From Muribaculaceae bacterium (GTDB lineage Bacteria > Bacteroidota > Bacteroidia > Bacteroidales > Muribaculaceae): DNA of 64,000 nucleotides. The translations under genes and the position numbers were made by a program. The notes below the pieces were generated by a model. That model did not search any database. It saw nothing but the letters and a program-made list of their open reading frames with translations, and had not been told where the DNA came from. Each line of letters begins with the position of its first letter. Within the stretch, counting starts at the first letter, position 1. Below, in pieces: positions 1 to 8,192 of this stretch. The stretch is from contig JAFYYI010000034.1 of assembly GCA_017557665.1 (NCBI GenBank), positions 1 to 64,000 on the forward strand, read 5' to 3'.

Positions 1-1
1 C

Positions 2-271
2 CTGATGTTCAACAACCGCACGCACGAGGGTTGGAATCTGGACCTAGAGAGCGGCACATGGCAGTCGGTCCCCTACATCTCCCTCACCGAGCAGGAGACG
101 CAGGTTCTCAAGTATTCGGCCATGGGCTACACCACCCAGGAAATCGCCCGGCTGATGTTCAAGTCGTTTGACACGGTGAAAGGCTACCGCAAGAGCATCC
201 TTGAGAAATTCGACACCGACAGCATCACCGAGGCCATCAACTACGCCATGATCTATCGCCTCATCGACTGA
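2..271 (+). CDS. LuxR-type HTH regulator, C-terminal part (5' end outside window)
   Basis: The visible 88-89 residues end in a LuxR/GerE helix-turn-helix: LTEQETQVLKYSAMGYTTQEIA followed after a short gap by a recognition helix around DTVKGYRKSILEKF. The frame is open to the left edge, so the receptor or receiver part is probably outside the window; an ATG at 5 exists but would give a bare HTH. Such proteins bind promoters as dimers. What signal it senses cannot be seen. It ends 42 bases before the convergent primase-like gene of the integrative element, so it may mark the chromosomal flank of that element. Confidence 0.75.
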   Translation: MMFNNRTHEGWNLDLESGTWQSVPYISLTEQETQVLKYSAMGYTTQEIARLMFKSFDTVKGYRKSILEKFDTDSITEAINYAMIYRLID

Positions 272-312
272 AACGCGAATACCAGCAGGAGAAGAGCGCA
301 CCTCATTAAGCA

Positions 313-1386
313 TTAATGGGAGGAATTGCGGGTTGACTCAGACTTGCTGACGAAGTAGTCGGCAATGTCGGCAGTCGGGGCGATGGCTGTAAGCAGAGAC
401 TCGTAATCGGGGATTAGCAGAGAGGCATCGTGCCAGTGGTGCTGCTGGGCGATTTTGCGCCAGTCGGCAATGGCGTCGACATCAGGATAGAGTGTTACAT
501 CACGGCCATTCAGCACGCTGCGCTCACTCAGTGCATTGAGGTTGCTTTTTGAGCCTGTAGCCAGCCAAATCACGCCGTGAATCACCATCGAGGCGATGAT
601 GGCAGTTTTCTCGCTTTCTACGACGGCTACTGGAAAGTCGGGGTGCCGCGAAAGCAGGTGCTCCCCAAAGTAAACCAATTCGGCACGCTGGCCCTCTTGA
701 GGCTGTTTGCGATAAATGAGCGGATATATCGATTTGTCTCGGTGTCCGTCGCTGCAGTAAGCCATTGCCTTGATCTGGCGCAGACGATGGTTGACGTCCA
801 GGTAGCGGAACATCGTGCGGCGGCCGTCATACCCCACTTCGTAGCGCTTGAACGCTTCATGAGTGCCAGGATAAAGGCTCTTGAGAAATCTGTACAGATT
901 GGACATTTCAATCACATTAGGCCGAGTCGTGCGTTGGTAATCCTCCCATCTCTCTTCGTAGTAGATCGGCTCCGGTCGTGATTGCACTACTGGTGCAACA
1001 CGACGTCGAGTATAGGGATGCGAGTTACGACCTCGTGTCATTGCCACACCATTCGCCCGCAGATGGGCAATGATGGTGCCTGGAGAGATTCGTGACGGAG
1101 CGCGGCAGCTGCGCCATTGCGACATCACGTCACGGTCGCCCTTATAGCCGCCACTATTACGGCTCAACGAGAGCCACAGCTCCCGCAAGGTTTCCTCATC
1201 GGCTGGTGACTCGATAGCCGCTGCACGCAGCGACAAGCAGGCCCGGTACCATGTCTCGTGGTCGTCCAGGCCACCAACCTGCATCACGTCCACCTGACGC
1301 AGGATGTCGTTCCAGTCATAATCGCTGGCAGTGTGAGAAGAAAAAGTATGTCGCATAGGTTTCTGATTTTTGAGTTGTTTGTGCAT
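313..1386 (-). CDS. Toprim/primase-like protein of integrative element (DUF6371-like)
   Basis: A protein of about 357 residues. The N-terminal third has a W-rich segment (ETWYRACLSL ... LRELWLSLSRNSGGY) like the PriCT helical domain of primases. The C-terminal half has a Toprim-like pattern: PVAVVESEKTAII with the acidic E, a WLATGSKSNL loop, then DVTLYPDVDA giving the DxD pair. This is the arrangement of Bacteroidetes mobile-element primase-like proteins (DUF6371). It lies downstream of the RecA-like ATPase on the same strand, suggesting a replication module. ATG at 1386 was chosen because the longer frame opens with GTG; ATG at 1356 is also possible. No zinc finger is visible. The family call is by eye. 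Confidence 0.65.
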   Translation of the reverse strand: MHKQLKNQKPMRHTFSSHTASDYDWNDILRQVDVMQVGGLDDHETWYRACLSLRAAAIESPADEETLRELWLSLSRNSGGYKGDRDVMSQWRSCRAPSRISPGTIIAHLRANGVAMTRGRNSHPYTRRRVAPVVQSRPEPIYYEERWEDYQRTTRPNVIEMSNLYRFLKSLYPGTHEAFKRYEVGYDGRRTMFRYLDVNHRLRQIKAMAYCSDGHRDKSIYPLIYRKQPQEGQRAELVYFGEHLLSRHPDFPVAVVESEKTAIIASMVIHGVIWLATGSKSNLNALSERSVLNGRDVTLYPDVDAIADWRKIAQQHHWHDASLLIPDYESLLTAIAPTADIADYFVSKSESTRNSSH

Positions 1387-1435
1387 CGGTATTAATAATT
1401 TCACTATTTGTGCAATCGCTCCGGTGTCGTGGGGT

Positions 1436-1487
1436 GGTGCAGTTTATATATTACACCCCCTTTATAGGGGGTGATATAAATTGCACC
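1436..1487. repeat. Long imperfect inverted repeat between element genes
   Basis: GGTGCAGTTTATATATTACACCCCC and its near-complement flank a TTTATA loop, with a 4-base bulge in one arm. It sits between the stop of the ATPase gene and the start of the primase-like gene. It could be an operator, a transcription attenuator or part of a replication origin for the element; sequence alone does not decide. Confidence 0.6.
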
Positions 1488-1491
1488 TCAC

Positions 1492-2703
1492 CTACGTAGC
1501 TTCACCATCGGCTGCATAATACAGACCATTGTCGCGCTTGACAATCAGGCCAGCCTCCATGGTCTGTTTGATGTCTTCCATGACGGTTCGCTTGCTCACC
1601 TTGTACGCCCGCATCACCTGATTTACAATATCGGTGCTACGACTACCGCCGTGTACGTCGCGGCAGTAGATGGCGATGGCATTGCAGCGCACCTCCTGAT
1701 TCATCGTGGGGCCATTGTCCTGTGGCGCTCCCACCACCTCGGGCAAGCCCTGGTCGTTCACTTTGAAACAAAAGTCCTCTGGGCGCTTTCCACGGGCCTT
1801 CTCGAAAGAGACTTTCGTTATCTCGCCATCGGCGTTGAAGACCATGGCCGTTTCAGTTTTGCGGTACAGGTTAGAGCCGGCATGGCCACGCGGACGCAGC
1901 ACCTTTCCCCCGCTCATCACGTCATTCAGATTGGCGTGGATGACAGTGAGGATGTGGCAGTTGTAGTGTGAAGAGAACTTCATCACAAACTGCTGGATGA
2001 TGGCACCCTCAACAATGTGGTTGGGATCATTGCACAAGTCGGCGATGCCATCGATGACCACGAGAGACGGACGATACTGCTCGATAGCCAGTGCACACGC
2101 CATCAGGCGCTTGGGCGGGTCTATTTCGCGCAGGTCGAATACTTCAAGCAAAGCGGCATCAGAGTCAAGAATACGCCTCATGCGGCGTTTGATGCGTCGT
2201 GCCCTGCCTCTGCCTTGCTCCGTGTCAATCCACAGCACACGGCCCGGCTCGGCATCGGCACGGATGAAATAGTTGGAACGTGGGCGGGTGCATGCACTCA
2301 AGTATTCGGCCACCAGCAGCAGGCAGCCGAATGTCTTGCGTGTACCCGGCACACCGATGATGACCGAGAAGTTTTGCAGAGTCATCATGGGCGATTCTTT
2401 ACTGCCGGCATACAGGATGGGCACCTCGTCGCAGTCATCGTTGTCCACTTCCTCAGGCGTGATGCGCCCAGCATCAAGGATGTCCTTTACAGCGCCGGGG
2501 TCAATCTGGTCTGCCTCACTTTCATAGGCCGTTGTGGCAGTGATAACGTCATGCAGCATGCGCAGCGATTCGGGCACGAGCTGGCCATTAGCGGCATACT
2601 GGTCAGCCGTTGGACGGTCTTTTCCGTTTTTAGCGGCTAACATCGCCGCACTCATCGGGTCAATGACATTGCCCGTGGGTGAGTTTTCAGAAAAATCATT
2701 CAT
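1492..2703 (-). CDS. RecA-like AAA ATPase (RepA-type) of integrative element
   Basis: A 403-residue P-loop ATPase. Walker A is GVPGTRKT (117-124), followed by VLWIDTEQGRGRARR and a Walker B-like strand PSLVVIDGIADL. This is the AAA_25/RepA arrangement found in plasmid replicative helicases and in phage or integrative-element proteins. The C-terminal 70 residues look like a winged helix (TDIVNQVMRAYKVSKRTVMEDI), which could bind DNA. It starts at ATG 2703 and is followed by the primase-like gene. Probable role: helicase or initiator for excised element DNA. The helicase activity is inferred, not shown. Confidence 0.75.
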   Translation of the reverse strand: MNDFSENSPTGNVIDPMSAAMLAAKNGKDRPTADQYAANGQLVPESLRMLHDVITATTAYESEADQIDPGAVKDILDAGRITPEEVDNDDCDEVPILYAGSKESPMMTLQNFSVIIGVPGTRKTFGCLLLVAEYLSACTRPRSNYFIRADAEPGRVLWIDTEQGRGRARRIKRRMRRILDSDAALLEVFDLREIDPPKRLMACALAIEQYRPSLVVIDGIADLCNDPNHIVEGAIIQQFVMKFSSHYNCHILTVIHANLNDVMSGGKVLRPRGHAGSNLYRKTETAMVFNADGEITKVSFEKARGKRPEDFCFKVNDQGLPEVVGAPQDNGPTMNQEVRCNAIAIYCRDVHGGSRSTDIVNQVMRAYKVSKRTVMEDIKQTMEAGLIVKRDNGLYYAADGEAT

Positions 2704-2792
2704 GGTACAAGAATATTAAGATTATTCTGCAAAGTACGCATATGAGGACACCTCTCCGCAATGTCAAAAAGCAGAGAGGTATCATCAATTCG

Positions 2793-3089
2793 CTAATCAT
2801 GGCATTGGCCTGCTCCTGCCAGGCGATTGATGTCTTCACGACGATAGGCCACGCGACGCCCAACATGGCGTTTGGGCAGATAGCCACTCTTGTCCCATCG
2901 GATAAGCGTGCGCAGGCTTACCTTGAGTAATTTAGCAGCTTCTTCCTGAAAGACAAAGCCGTCATCAGACTTGGGTTGTTCAACATTGTGTGTTTTTCCT
3001 TGCAATTGTTGGATGACGCGATTAGCAATCGTTTCTGCCAACTGATTGTAATCGTCCTCCGTAAGCAAGATTAGATTTGTCGCTTTCAT
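2793..3089 (-). CDS. Excisionase-like helix-turn-helix protein (MerR/HTH_17 type)
   Basis: A 98-residue protein. The C-terminal half carries the HTH_17 signature: EEAAKLLKVSLRTLIRWDKSGYL, then PKRHVGRRVAYRREDINRL. The N-terminal part (LTEDDYNQLAETIANRVIQQL) is a helical multimerisation segment common in Bacteroidetes mobile-element regulators. It probably acts as recombination directionality factor or as regulator of the element. It lies between the ATPase gene (89 bases downstream) and the unknown gene. Confidence 0.8.
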   Translation of the reverse strand: MKATNLILLTEDDYNQLAETIANRVIQQLQGKTHNVEQPKSDDGFVFQEEAAKLLKVSLRTLIRWDKSGYLPKRHVGRRVAYRREDINRLAGAGQCHD

Positions 3090-3303
3090 AATGTTTAAAA
3101 TTTAATGCCTTGACTCCGTTGTCATCGGCATTGCAAAGTTCACACCCAAATGTATAATCAAAACGAATGATTTTATAAGAAAAACGGACAATGAAGCCAA
3201 TCAAGAAAAGCCCCGTAATCACTTGGATTACAGGACTTAAATACATGAATTTAAAAAAATAGTTTTATAAGAAATATAACTTATGCATAATTCCCATACA
3301 TTA

Positions 3304-4206
3304 TCAGGGGAAGTTACGCAGCCATTGTTTCGCAATATGGGACTGACCAGAGGACTTGGAAGCACTCAGCGAGTTCCATTGTCCATCTGTCAAGACTGAC
3401 TTTTTCCAGTTCTTGACCTCATCAATGATAAGTGATGAGATTTGTTCCATGGCATAGTAGAACTTTAGTTTATTTTTTGCCTGAATTATATCAGTGGGGA
3501 AATGGCCATTCTTGACCCAAACGAAGAAATCCTCATAGTCACATGGCTTGATAACGCCAGTCTCGACCAGGTAGGCATGGATCTTCTTTACCCTAACCTT
3601 ATTGGAGCAATTGAACGTTTTCTGACTCTTGGGCTGACTCTCAGGTTGACTCTCAGGTTGACTCTCAGGTTGACTCTCAGGTTGACTCTCAGGCTGACAC
3701 TCGGGCTCTCGGTCGTTCTTTACAGACGGCGAGAAACTCATGTCAACAGCGTGGGGAATGCCCAGCTGTTCCAGTCGGTGTGACAGTTCTTTGACAGCAA
3801 ATTGATAAATAGGCGACGAATTGACGATTGCCTGGCCACTGGTTATGGGCTTCTCAAGATAATATATCTGAGGAATATCACCATTATAGTTTGGAGAGAG
3901 CTTGATGCATTTGAGTACATAATCGAATGCATCCCGCATCGCATCCTGGTTGATCTGCTGCAATAGTTCCAGCAACATTTGCATCATCACAGGGTTAAAC
4001 CCTGCAGTGGCGTATCTAAGGCGCTTCAGCTCGACCTCATCCCCGCCAAACGGGTTGCCAAACTCCTCTATTTTCAACTCTATGCCTCTTTCACTAGTAG
4101 TGACATGTGGCGTAACTTTCACATAAGCGTAATTAACGTAAGTCTCCAAACGATCATTGATTTCCTCCTTGGTGAGTTTTCTCTTTTTGGGTTCTTCTTT
4201 TGCCAT
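3304..4206 (-). CDS. Unknown mobile-element protein with QPES tandem repeat
   Basis: A 300-residue hypothetical protein. A charged N-terminus (KEEPKKRKLTKEEI) leads into a predicted alpha/beta region to about residue 165, then a low-complexity linker of seven ExQP units (consensus ESQP) from 12-bp DNA repeats, then a helical C-terminal region of about 110 residues rich in Lys and Trp. The gene sits between integrase and excisionase, so it is probably cargo or a regulator of the element. I do not recognise the family and give no function. The linker suggests two independent domains. Confidence 0.6.
   Translation of the reverse strand: MAKEEPKKRKLTKEEINDRLETYVNYAYVKVTPHVTTSERGIELKIEEFGNPFGGDEVELKRLRYATAGFNPVMMQMLLELLQQINQDAMRDAFDYVLKCIKLSPNYNGDIPQIYYLEKPITSGQAIVNSSPIYQFAVKELSHRLEQLGIPHAVDMSFSPSVKNDREPECQPESQPESQPESQPESQPESQPKSQKTFNCSNKVRVKKIHAYLVETGVIKPCDYEDFFVWVKNGHFPTDIIQAKNKLKFYYAMEQISSLIIDEVKNWKKSVLTDGQWNSLSASKSSGQSHIAKQWLRNFP
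3625..3710. repeat. 12-bp tandem repeat (consensus AGGTTGACTCTC), about 7 copies
   Basis: Near-identical 12-base units are translated on the minus strand as E-S-Q-P. The internal copies are exact and the end copies diverge. In-frame units mean slippage would only change linker length, not break the frame. Confidence 0.9.
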
Positions 4207-4230
4207 TGTTTCTCGATGTATTATGTCATG

Positions 4231-5589
4231 CTATTGTTGTCCATTGTCAAAGAATTTGAAGAATGACTCGATTTGGTGTTTTCTTAGTTCCTCGGGATCT
4301 TTCTCGATATAAATCCTAAACACCTCCTCAGTCTCATGGCCGGTGATGCCCATGATGATTTGTGTCGGCCAGTTGCGTTCAAACATGTTGGTGGCGAAAC
4401 TGCGGCGGCCGCTGTGAGAAGTCACGAGATTATAGAATTTCTCGCTTAACGTGGTTTTCTCGGCATTCAATGTCCGTTCTAACTCCACTATATCATCAAA
4501 ACCCGCCTCTTTGCCATCATCCGTTTCTGAGATAGTCTTGCAGACATCCTTGATGAAGTTATTGAACTTTTGGTTACTGATAGGAGCAGGGAAACCATCC
4601 TTGTATTTTTCCAGCAATGGCTCAACTTCAGGCAATACCGGAATATATACGAGAGCACCCGTCTTTGTTTGTTTGACTTTGAAAAAGCGGTGCTTCCCAT
4701 CATCTGTTGTATCGATATTGTCCGGGATAAGTTGACCTAAATCACTATAGCGTTGGCCGGTCCAACACAACAACAAGAATTGGTCCCTTACACGATCCAT
4801 GTAACCGTTTAAACGGGCATTGGCCATCACGTGAAGCTTGTTCTCATCCAGATATACATTCTTCACTCGCTCGTGCAGCACCTTGCACTTGCCACGAACA
4901 ATGAAGGCACACTTGGCCGCCTGCTCGGGATCGTCGATTCGTTTGCGCAGAACAGTCTTCAGGCTCTTGATGTGCTTTCCTACACTATTTTTACGCAGTC
5001 CCTGGTCGTACAGGAATTTCACGAACGCGGCATACCAACGCTCATTGAGCTCATCTGTTTCATAATCGGCGACGGAAGAATGTTTGCAAAACTTCTTGAG
5101 CCAGCCCTCAACCTGGGCATAGACACGGACGGAACTCGGCTTGAGGCGTTCTCCGTTATCATTCAGCAATCTTCCTTCCTTGCCATCCAAGCAGAATTCA
5201 TGCACAATTTGCATGAGTGTCTTGTTTTTCTTCTTTTTAGGTTCTGATTTTTTAGGATGCAGGAAATTGTTCGTCTCCTCCAAGAGCCATAATTTCAGTT
5301 CTTCTGAACTCCTTCCGTTGAGACCGCCCAGCGCGGTATAGGCTTCAAGCAGGTGGGCTTTAAGGTTGGTTATTCTTTTGTTGATTTTCGCGTTCCGCTC
5401 ACGTTGATCATCATCGGGCACCTGTTTGATTGACGTGCTCAGTTTTTGCGTCTTGGGTGACCAGTATTCCCTAATGATATGGATGCCAGTTGAGAAAAAC
5501 GGCTTTATGGTCTGAGTCGCGCTGAAGCGGAAGCGCACTTCTGCTTCTGCTCCACCACCTTTGCTGATTGATATTTGTATGCCTGCCAT
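4231..5589 (-). CDS. Tyrosine recombinase / integrase
   Basis: 452 residues from ATG 5589. An N-terminal arm-binding region and SAM-like core-binding domain (about 120-230) precede a catalytic domain with R280 (WTGQRYSDL), the HxxR box H392-R395 (SHSGRRSF), H418 (GITGHE) and nucleophile Y427 (FRIYIEKD). All catalytic residues are present, so it should be active. It inserts and excises the element by site-specific recombination. The longer frame to 5613 overlaps a -7 promoter box (5611-5618), so the start at 5589 is preferred. No att repeat could be identified beside it. Confidence 0.92.
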   Translation of the reverse strand: MAGIQISISKGGGAEAEVRFRFSATQTIKPFFSTGIHIIREYWSPKTQKLSTSIKQVPDDDQRERNAKINKRITNLKAHLLEAYTALGGLNGRSSEELKLWLLEETNNFLHPKKSEPKKKKNKTLMQIVHEFCLDGKEGRLLNDNGERLKPSSVRVYAQVEGWLKKFCKHSSVADYETDELNERWYAAFVKFLYDQGLRKNSVGKHIKSLKTVLRKRIDDPEQAAKCAFIVRGKCKVLHERVKNVYLDENKLHVMANARLNGYMDRVRDQFLLLCWTGQRYSDLGQLIPDNIDTTDDGKHRFFKVKQTKTGALVYIPVLPEVEPLLEKYKDGFPAPISNQKFNNFIKDVCKTISETDDGKEAGFDDIVELERTLNAEKTTLSEKFYNLVTSHSGRRSFATNMFERNWPTQIIMGITGHETEEVFRIYIEKDPEELRKHQIESFFKFFDNGQQ

Positions 5590-5610
5590 TTTTATTGTAA
5601 TTTTGTTCTG

Positions 5611-5618
5611 CAAAGATA
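5611..5618 (-). promoter_or_regulatory. -7 box for integrase (TATCTTTG)
   Basis: The plus strand reads CAAAGATA, the complement of the Bacteroidetes TAnnTTTG consensus, 22 bases before the preferred ATG. Confidence 0.6.
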
Positions 5619-6240
5619 CAAAAGAGATTTATTCCGTTGTCATTCTGTTGTCATAAAAATGGTAAAATAATGTCAATACATTGTCAGGCTATGTCTGATT
5701 GGTTTGAATTATCTATCAGACATTCAGTGATTTATAATGAAATTATCATGACATATCATATCCATGGGTGGAGTCCGCTATGCTCCACGAGTGGTTTTAT
5801 AAGTGGCTGAAGAATCAATCACTTATTTTTATTTCTAAATACCTTGGCCTGCATCATCGGCAAATCTCTTAATATGATATACTAATATTTGCTACTGTCC
5901 TTTTTAACAAGCAATTATAATAACAATGAAGACTAAACAACTATATGAACCATGAACAACTTAATAAGATGCATATCGTTTCAATATATCAGATAAAATA
6001 ACATTGTATCTGCTTTAATTATGAAACAACCTCTTTTCCTATGCAGCTGAACATGAGAAAAAGCAAGCACCAAGGATATTTTGTATAACTGCGTCAAAAA
6101 CAGGCAATCCGTGAGAACCATACCAGATAATTCAGGCTGCGTTGGCGACGCTTACTTTGACTGCAGTCATGTGGACAATAATTTTTCATGAAGCAGAGGT
6201 AAAATTATGCAAATAAAATTTTTCAATTAGAAAAATATAG
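5619..6240. other. Gene-free AT-rich flank of the integrative element
   Basis: About 620 bases without a credible ORF. It contains a small hairpin GTGGAG/CTCCAC around 5770-5790. Nothing else was recognised; no tRNA and no direct repeat matching the 272-312 side, so element ends are undefined. Confidence 0.5.
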
Positions 6241-6248
6241 TACCTTTG
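6241..6248 (+). promoter_or_regulatory. -7 box for the deiminase gene (TACCTTTG)
   Basis: Perfect TAnnTTTG match 43 bases upstream of the ATG. The -33 region is only a T-run. Confidence 0.65.
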
Positions 6249-6291
6249 CAACATTAATTAAATCATTTAGCTCTAATTAACTCATACTACT

Positions 6292-7920
6292 ATGAAAAGA
6301 AAAAGTACTTTTTTCGCTTTAATCATGTTTGCTTCTTTGATGTCGACAATGGGCTGTTTGAACGCCCAAGCACAGACAAAGGAAGCGCCCGACTGGAGAA
6401 AACTTCACTACACGTCTGCAGAAGAAATGCAGACCCCATTGAGGAGGAGCATCAACTTCTCGGAGACACCTGCACCCGAAGCACCCCGCTTTGTGGCAGA
6501 GTTTGAGCCCATGCAGGGCGTGATGATTCGCTATCCGCTGGGCATACCGGTTTCCTTGGTAAAATCGTTGGCCGAGAACTGCCAAGTATACTGCATCGTG
6601 CTGGAGTCCCAAGAGTCACAGGCACGGTCAAGTTTCAACAATGCGGGGGTGAACATGAATCGTGTCACCTTTGTGCACGCGGAAGCAGATTCCTACTGGG
6701 TGCGCGACTACGGTCCCTGGTACATCTTTTCCGGTAAGCAGCCCGCCATCGTCGACAACGTGTATAATCGTCCTAGACAAAATGACGATGTGATACCCGC
6801 AACTTTTGCATCATTCTGGGATATCCCCCTCTACAGCATGAATCTGACACACACGGGAGGCAACATGATGGAGGACGGACGCGGACACGGCGTTAGCGAC
6901 GAGCTGGTCCTTCAAGAGAACAACAATAATGAGGCTAACGTGCGCAAGAAAATGCTCGACTACCTCGGCATCGACAACTACCACATCACCATCGACCCGC
7001 AGGGGGAATACATTGCCCATGTAGACTGCTGGGGAAAATATCTGGCCCCGGATAAGATCCTGATTGCGCAACTGCCGAAGAGCAACAGCAGATATCAATA
7101 TTATGAGGAAGTGGCCAACTATTTCGCCACAACCAACTGCTGCTGGGGCTATCCCTACAAGGTGTACCGCGTCGAGGAACCTGGTGGCAGCACCCTCGCT
7201 CCCTATACTAACAGCCTTATCCTCAACAATCACGTCTATGTGCCTATGGGCAGCAACAGCTCCTACAATGAACGTGCGCTCCAGGTCTACAGAGAAGCCA
7301 TGCCCGGCTATGAGGTTGAGGGCATATACAACTCAAGCGGCAGCATCAGGTGGCTCAACACCGATGCCCTTCATTGCCGCACGCGTGGTGTGATGGACTT
7401 CAACATGCTGTATGTCGATCACAGGAACGTGCTCTTCGGCACGCAGCAATGTGAAGACTCCATCGCCGTCACGAGCAAGTTCATCGCCTATAGCGGAAAG
7501 CCCCTGAAAGAGGACTCGCTCCTGGTTTACTACAGCATTGACAACGGCCCCTACCAGGTTGCACACATGACAGCCACTGGCGCTCCCGATGAGTATGTGG
7601 GCTACATCAAGGGCTATCACAATGCGTCGGAGGTTGACTACTACGTCTTCGGTGCCGACGAGTCGGGACACAGCTATCAGCAACCTGTGTTTGGCGAACT
7701 GGATCCCCACCACTTCACTGTCAGCATGCCCATCAGCATCAAGCTGGGCGACGTGAACGGTGACAACGAGGTTAACCTCAGCGACGTGATTATGTTCATC
7801 AACTATGTGCTCAATGACGGTACCGACGGTTTCGTCTATGAGAACGCCGACGTCAACAACGATGGCTTCGTCAACATCAGCGACGTCACCGCCCTGATAG
7901 ATTATATTCTGAAGAATTAA
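6292..7920 (+). CDS. Secreted Porphyromonas-type peptidylarginine deiminase with C-terminal dockerin
   Basis: A 542-residue protein of the PAD_porph/agmatine deiminase family. A signal peptide (to about AQA, residue 28) is followed by the catalytic fold, an Ig-like domain (about 390-480) and a type I dockerin (483-542) with two DxNxDxxxNxSD calcium loops. Catalytic candidates are D139 (WVRDYGPW), H243 and D245 (HVDCW), and C362 (ALHCRTRG). R160 and R162 (YNRPRQND) match, in order and nearly constant offset, the substrate-carboxylate arginines R152/R154 reported for P. gingivalis PPAD, which agmatine deiminases lack. So it likely converts C-terminal peptidyl-arginine to citrulline outside the cell. 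PPAD ends in a T9SS tail; here a dockerin replaces it. Activity is inferred from residues only. Confidence 0.85.
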   Translation: MKRKSTFFALIMFASLMSTMGCLNAQAQTKEAPDWRKLHYTSAEEMQTPLRRSINFSETPAPEAPRFVAEFEPMQGVMIRYPLGIPVSLVKSLAENCQVYCIVLESQESQARSSFNNAGVNMNRVTFVHAEADSYWVRDYGPWYIFSGKQPAIVDNVYNRPRQNDDVIPATFASFWDIPLYSMNLTHTGGNMMEDGRGHGVSDELVLQENNNNEANVRKKMLDYLGIDNYHITIDPQGEYIAHVDCWGKYLAPDKILIAQLPKSNSRYQYYEEVANYFATTNCCWGYPYKVYRVEEPGGSTLAPYTNSLILNNHVYVPMGSNSSYNERALQVYREAMPGYEVEGIYNSSGSIRWLNTDALHCRTRGVMDFNMLYVDHRNVLFGTQQCEDSIAVTSKFIAYSGKPLKEDSLLVYYSIDNGPYQVAHMTATGAPDEYVGYIKGYHNASEVDYYVFGADESGHSYQQPVFGELDPHHFTVSMPISIKLGDVNGDNEVNLSDVIMFINYVLNDGTDGFVYENADVNNDGFVNISDVTALIDYILKN

Positions 7921-8028
7921 TCCTGTCCATTGGCAGAATTAAGCGAGCACATACTTGATTCTGCCGATGATTCTTTGATTGATTGGTTTTCATTAGTTTC
8001 GGCTAAAATCCAAAAGCAATATTGAATC

Positions 8029-8069
8029 CATCCGCAATGCCTGTTATCGGCGTTGCGGATGTTTTTTTT
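8029..8069 (+). terminator. Rho-independent terminator after deiminase gene
   Basis: A 13-bp stem (CATCCGCAATGCC with complement, one G-U pair), 7-base loop and a run of eight T. Confidence 0.9.
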
Positions 8070-8134
8070 GAGAAGCAAGCCCCATGAGTGTCAATCCATT
8101 TCGCCCCAAAAAGGCGCTATATTTCACAAAATAA

Positions 8135-8169
8135 CAAAATAAGCGGCTAGAATTCAACCGCTTATTTTG
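8135..8169. terminator. Hairpin after C10 protease gene
   Basis: Perfect 12-bp inverted repeat CAAAATAAGCGG / CCGCTTATTTTG with an 11-base loop, 24 bases beyond the protease stop. The A/T ends give U-rich tails on both strands, so it can end transcription from either side. Confidence 0.75.
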
Positions 8170-8192
8170 TTTCACATGCTATAGGCACTGTG

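Noticed and set aside
5619..6240. Search for a tRNA or att direct repeat beside the integrase
   Set aside because: No cloverleaf, and no repeat shared convincingly with the 272-312 side.
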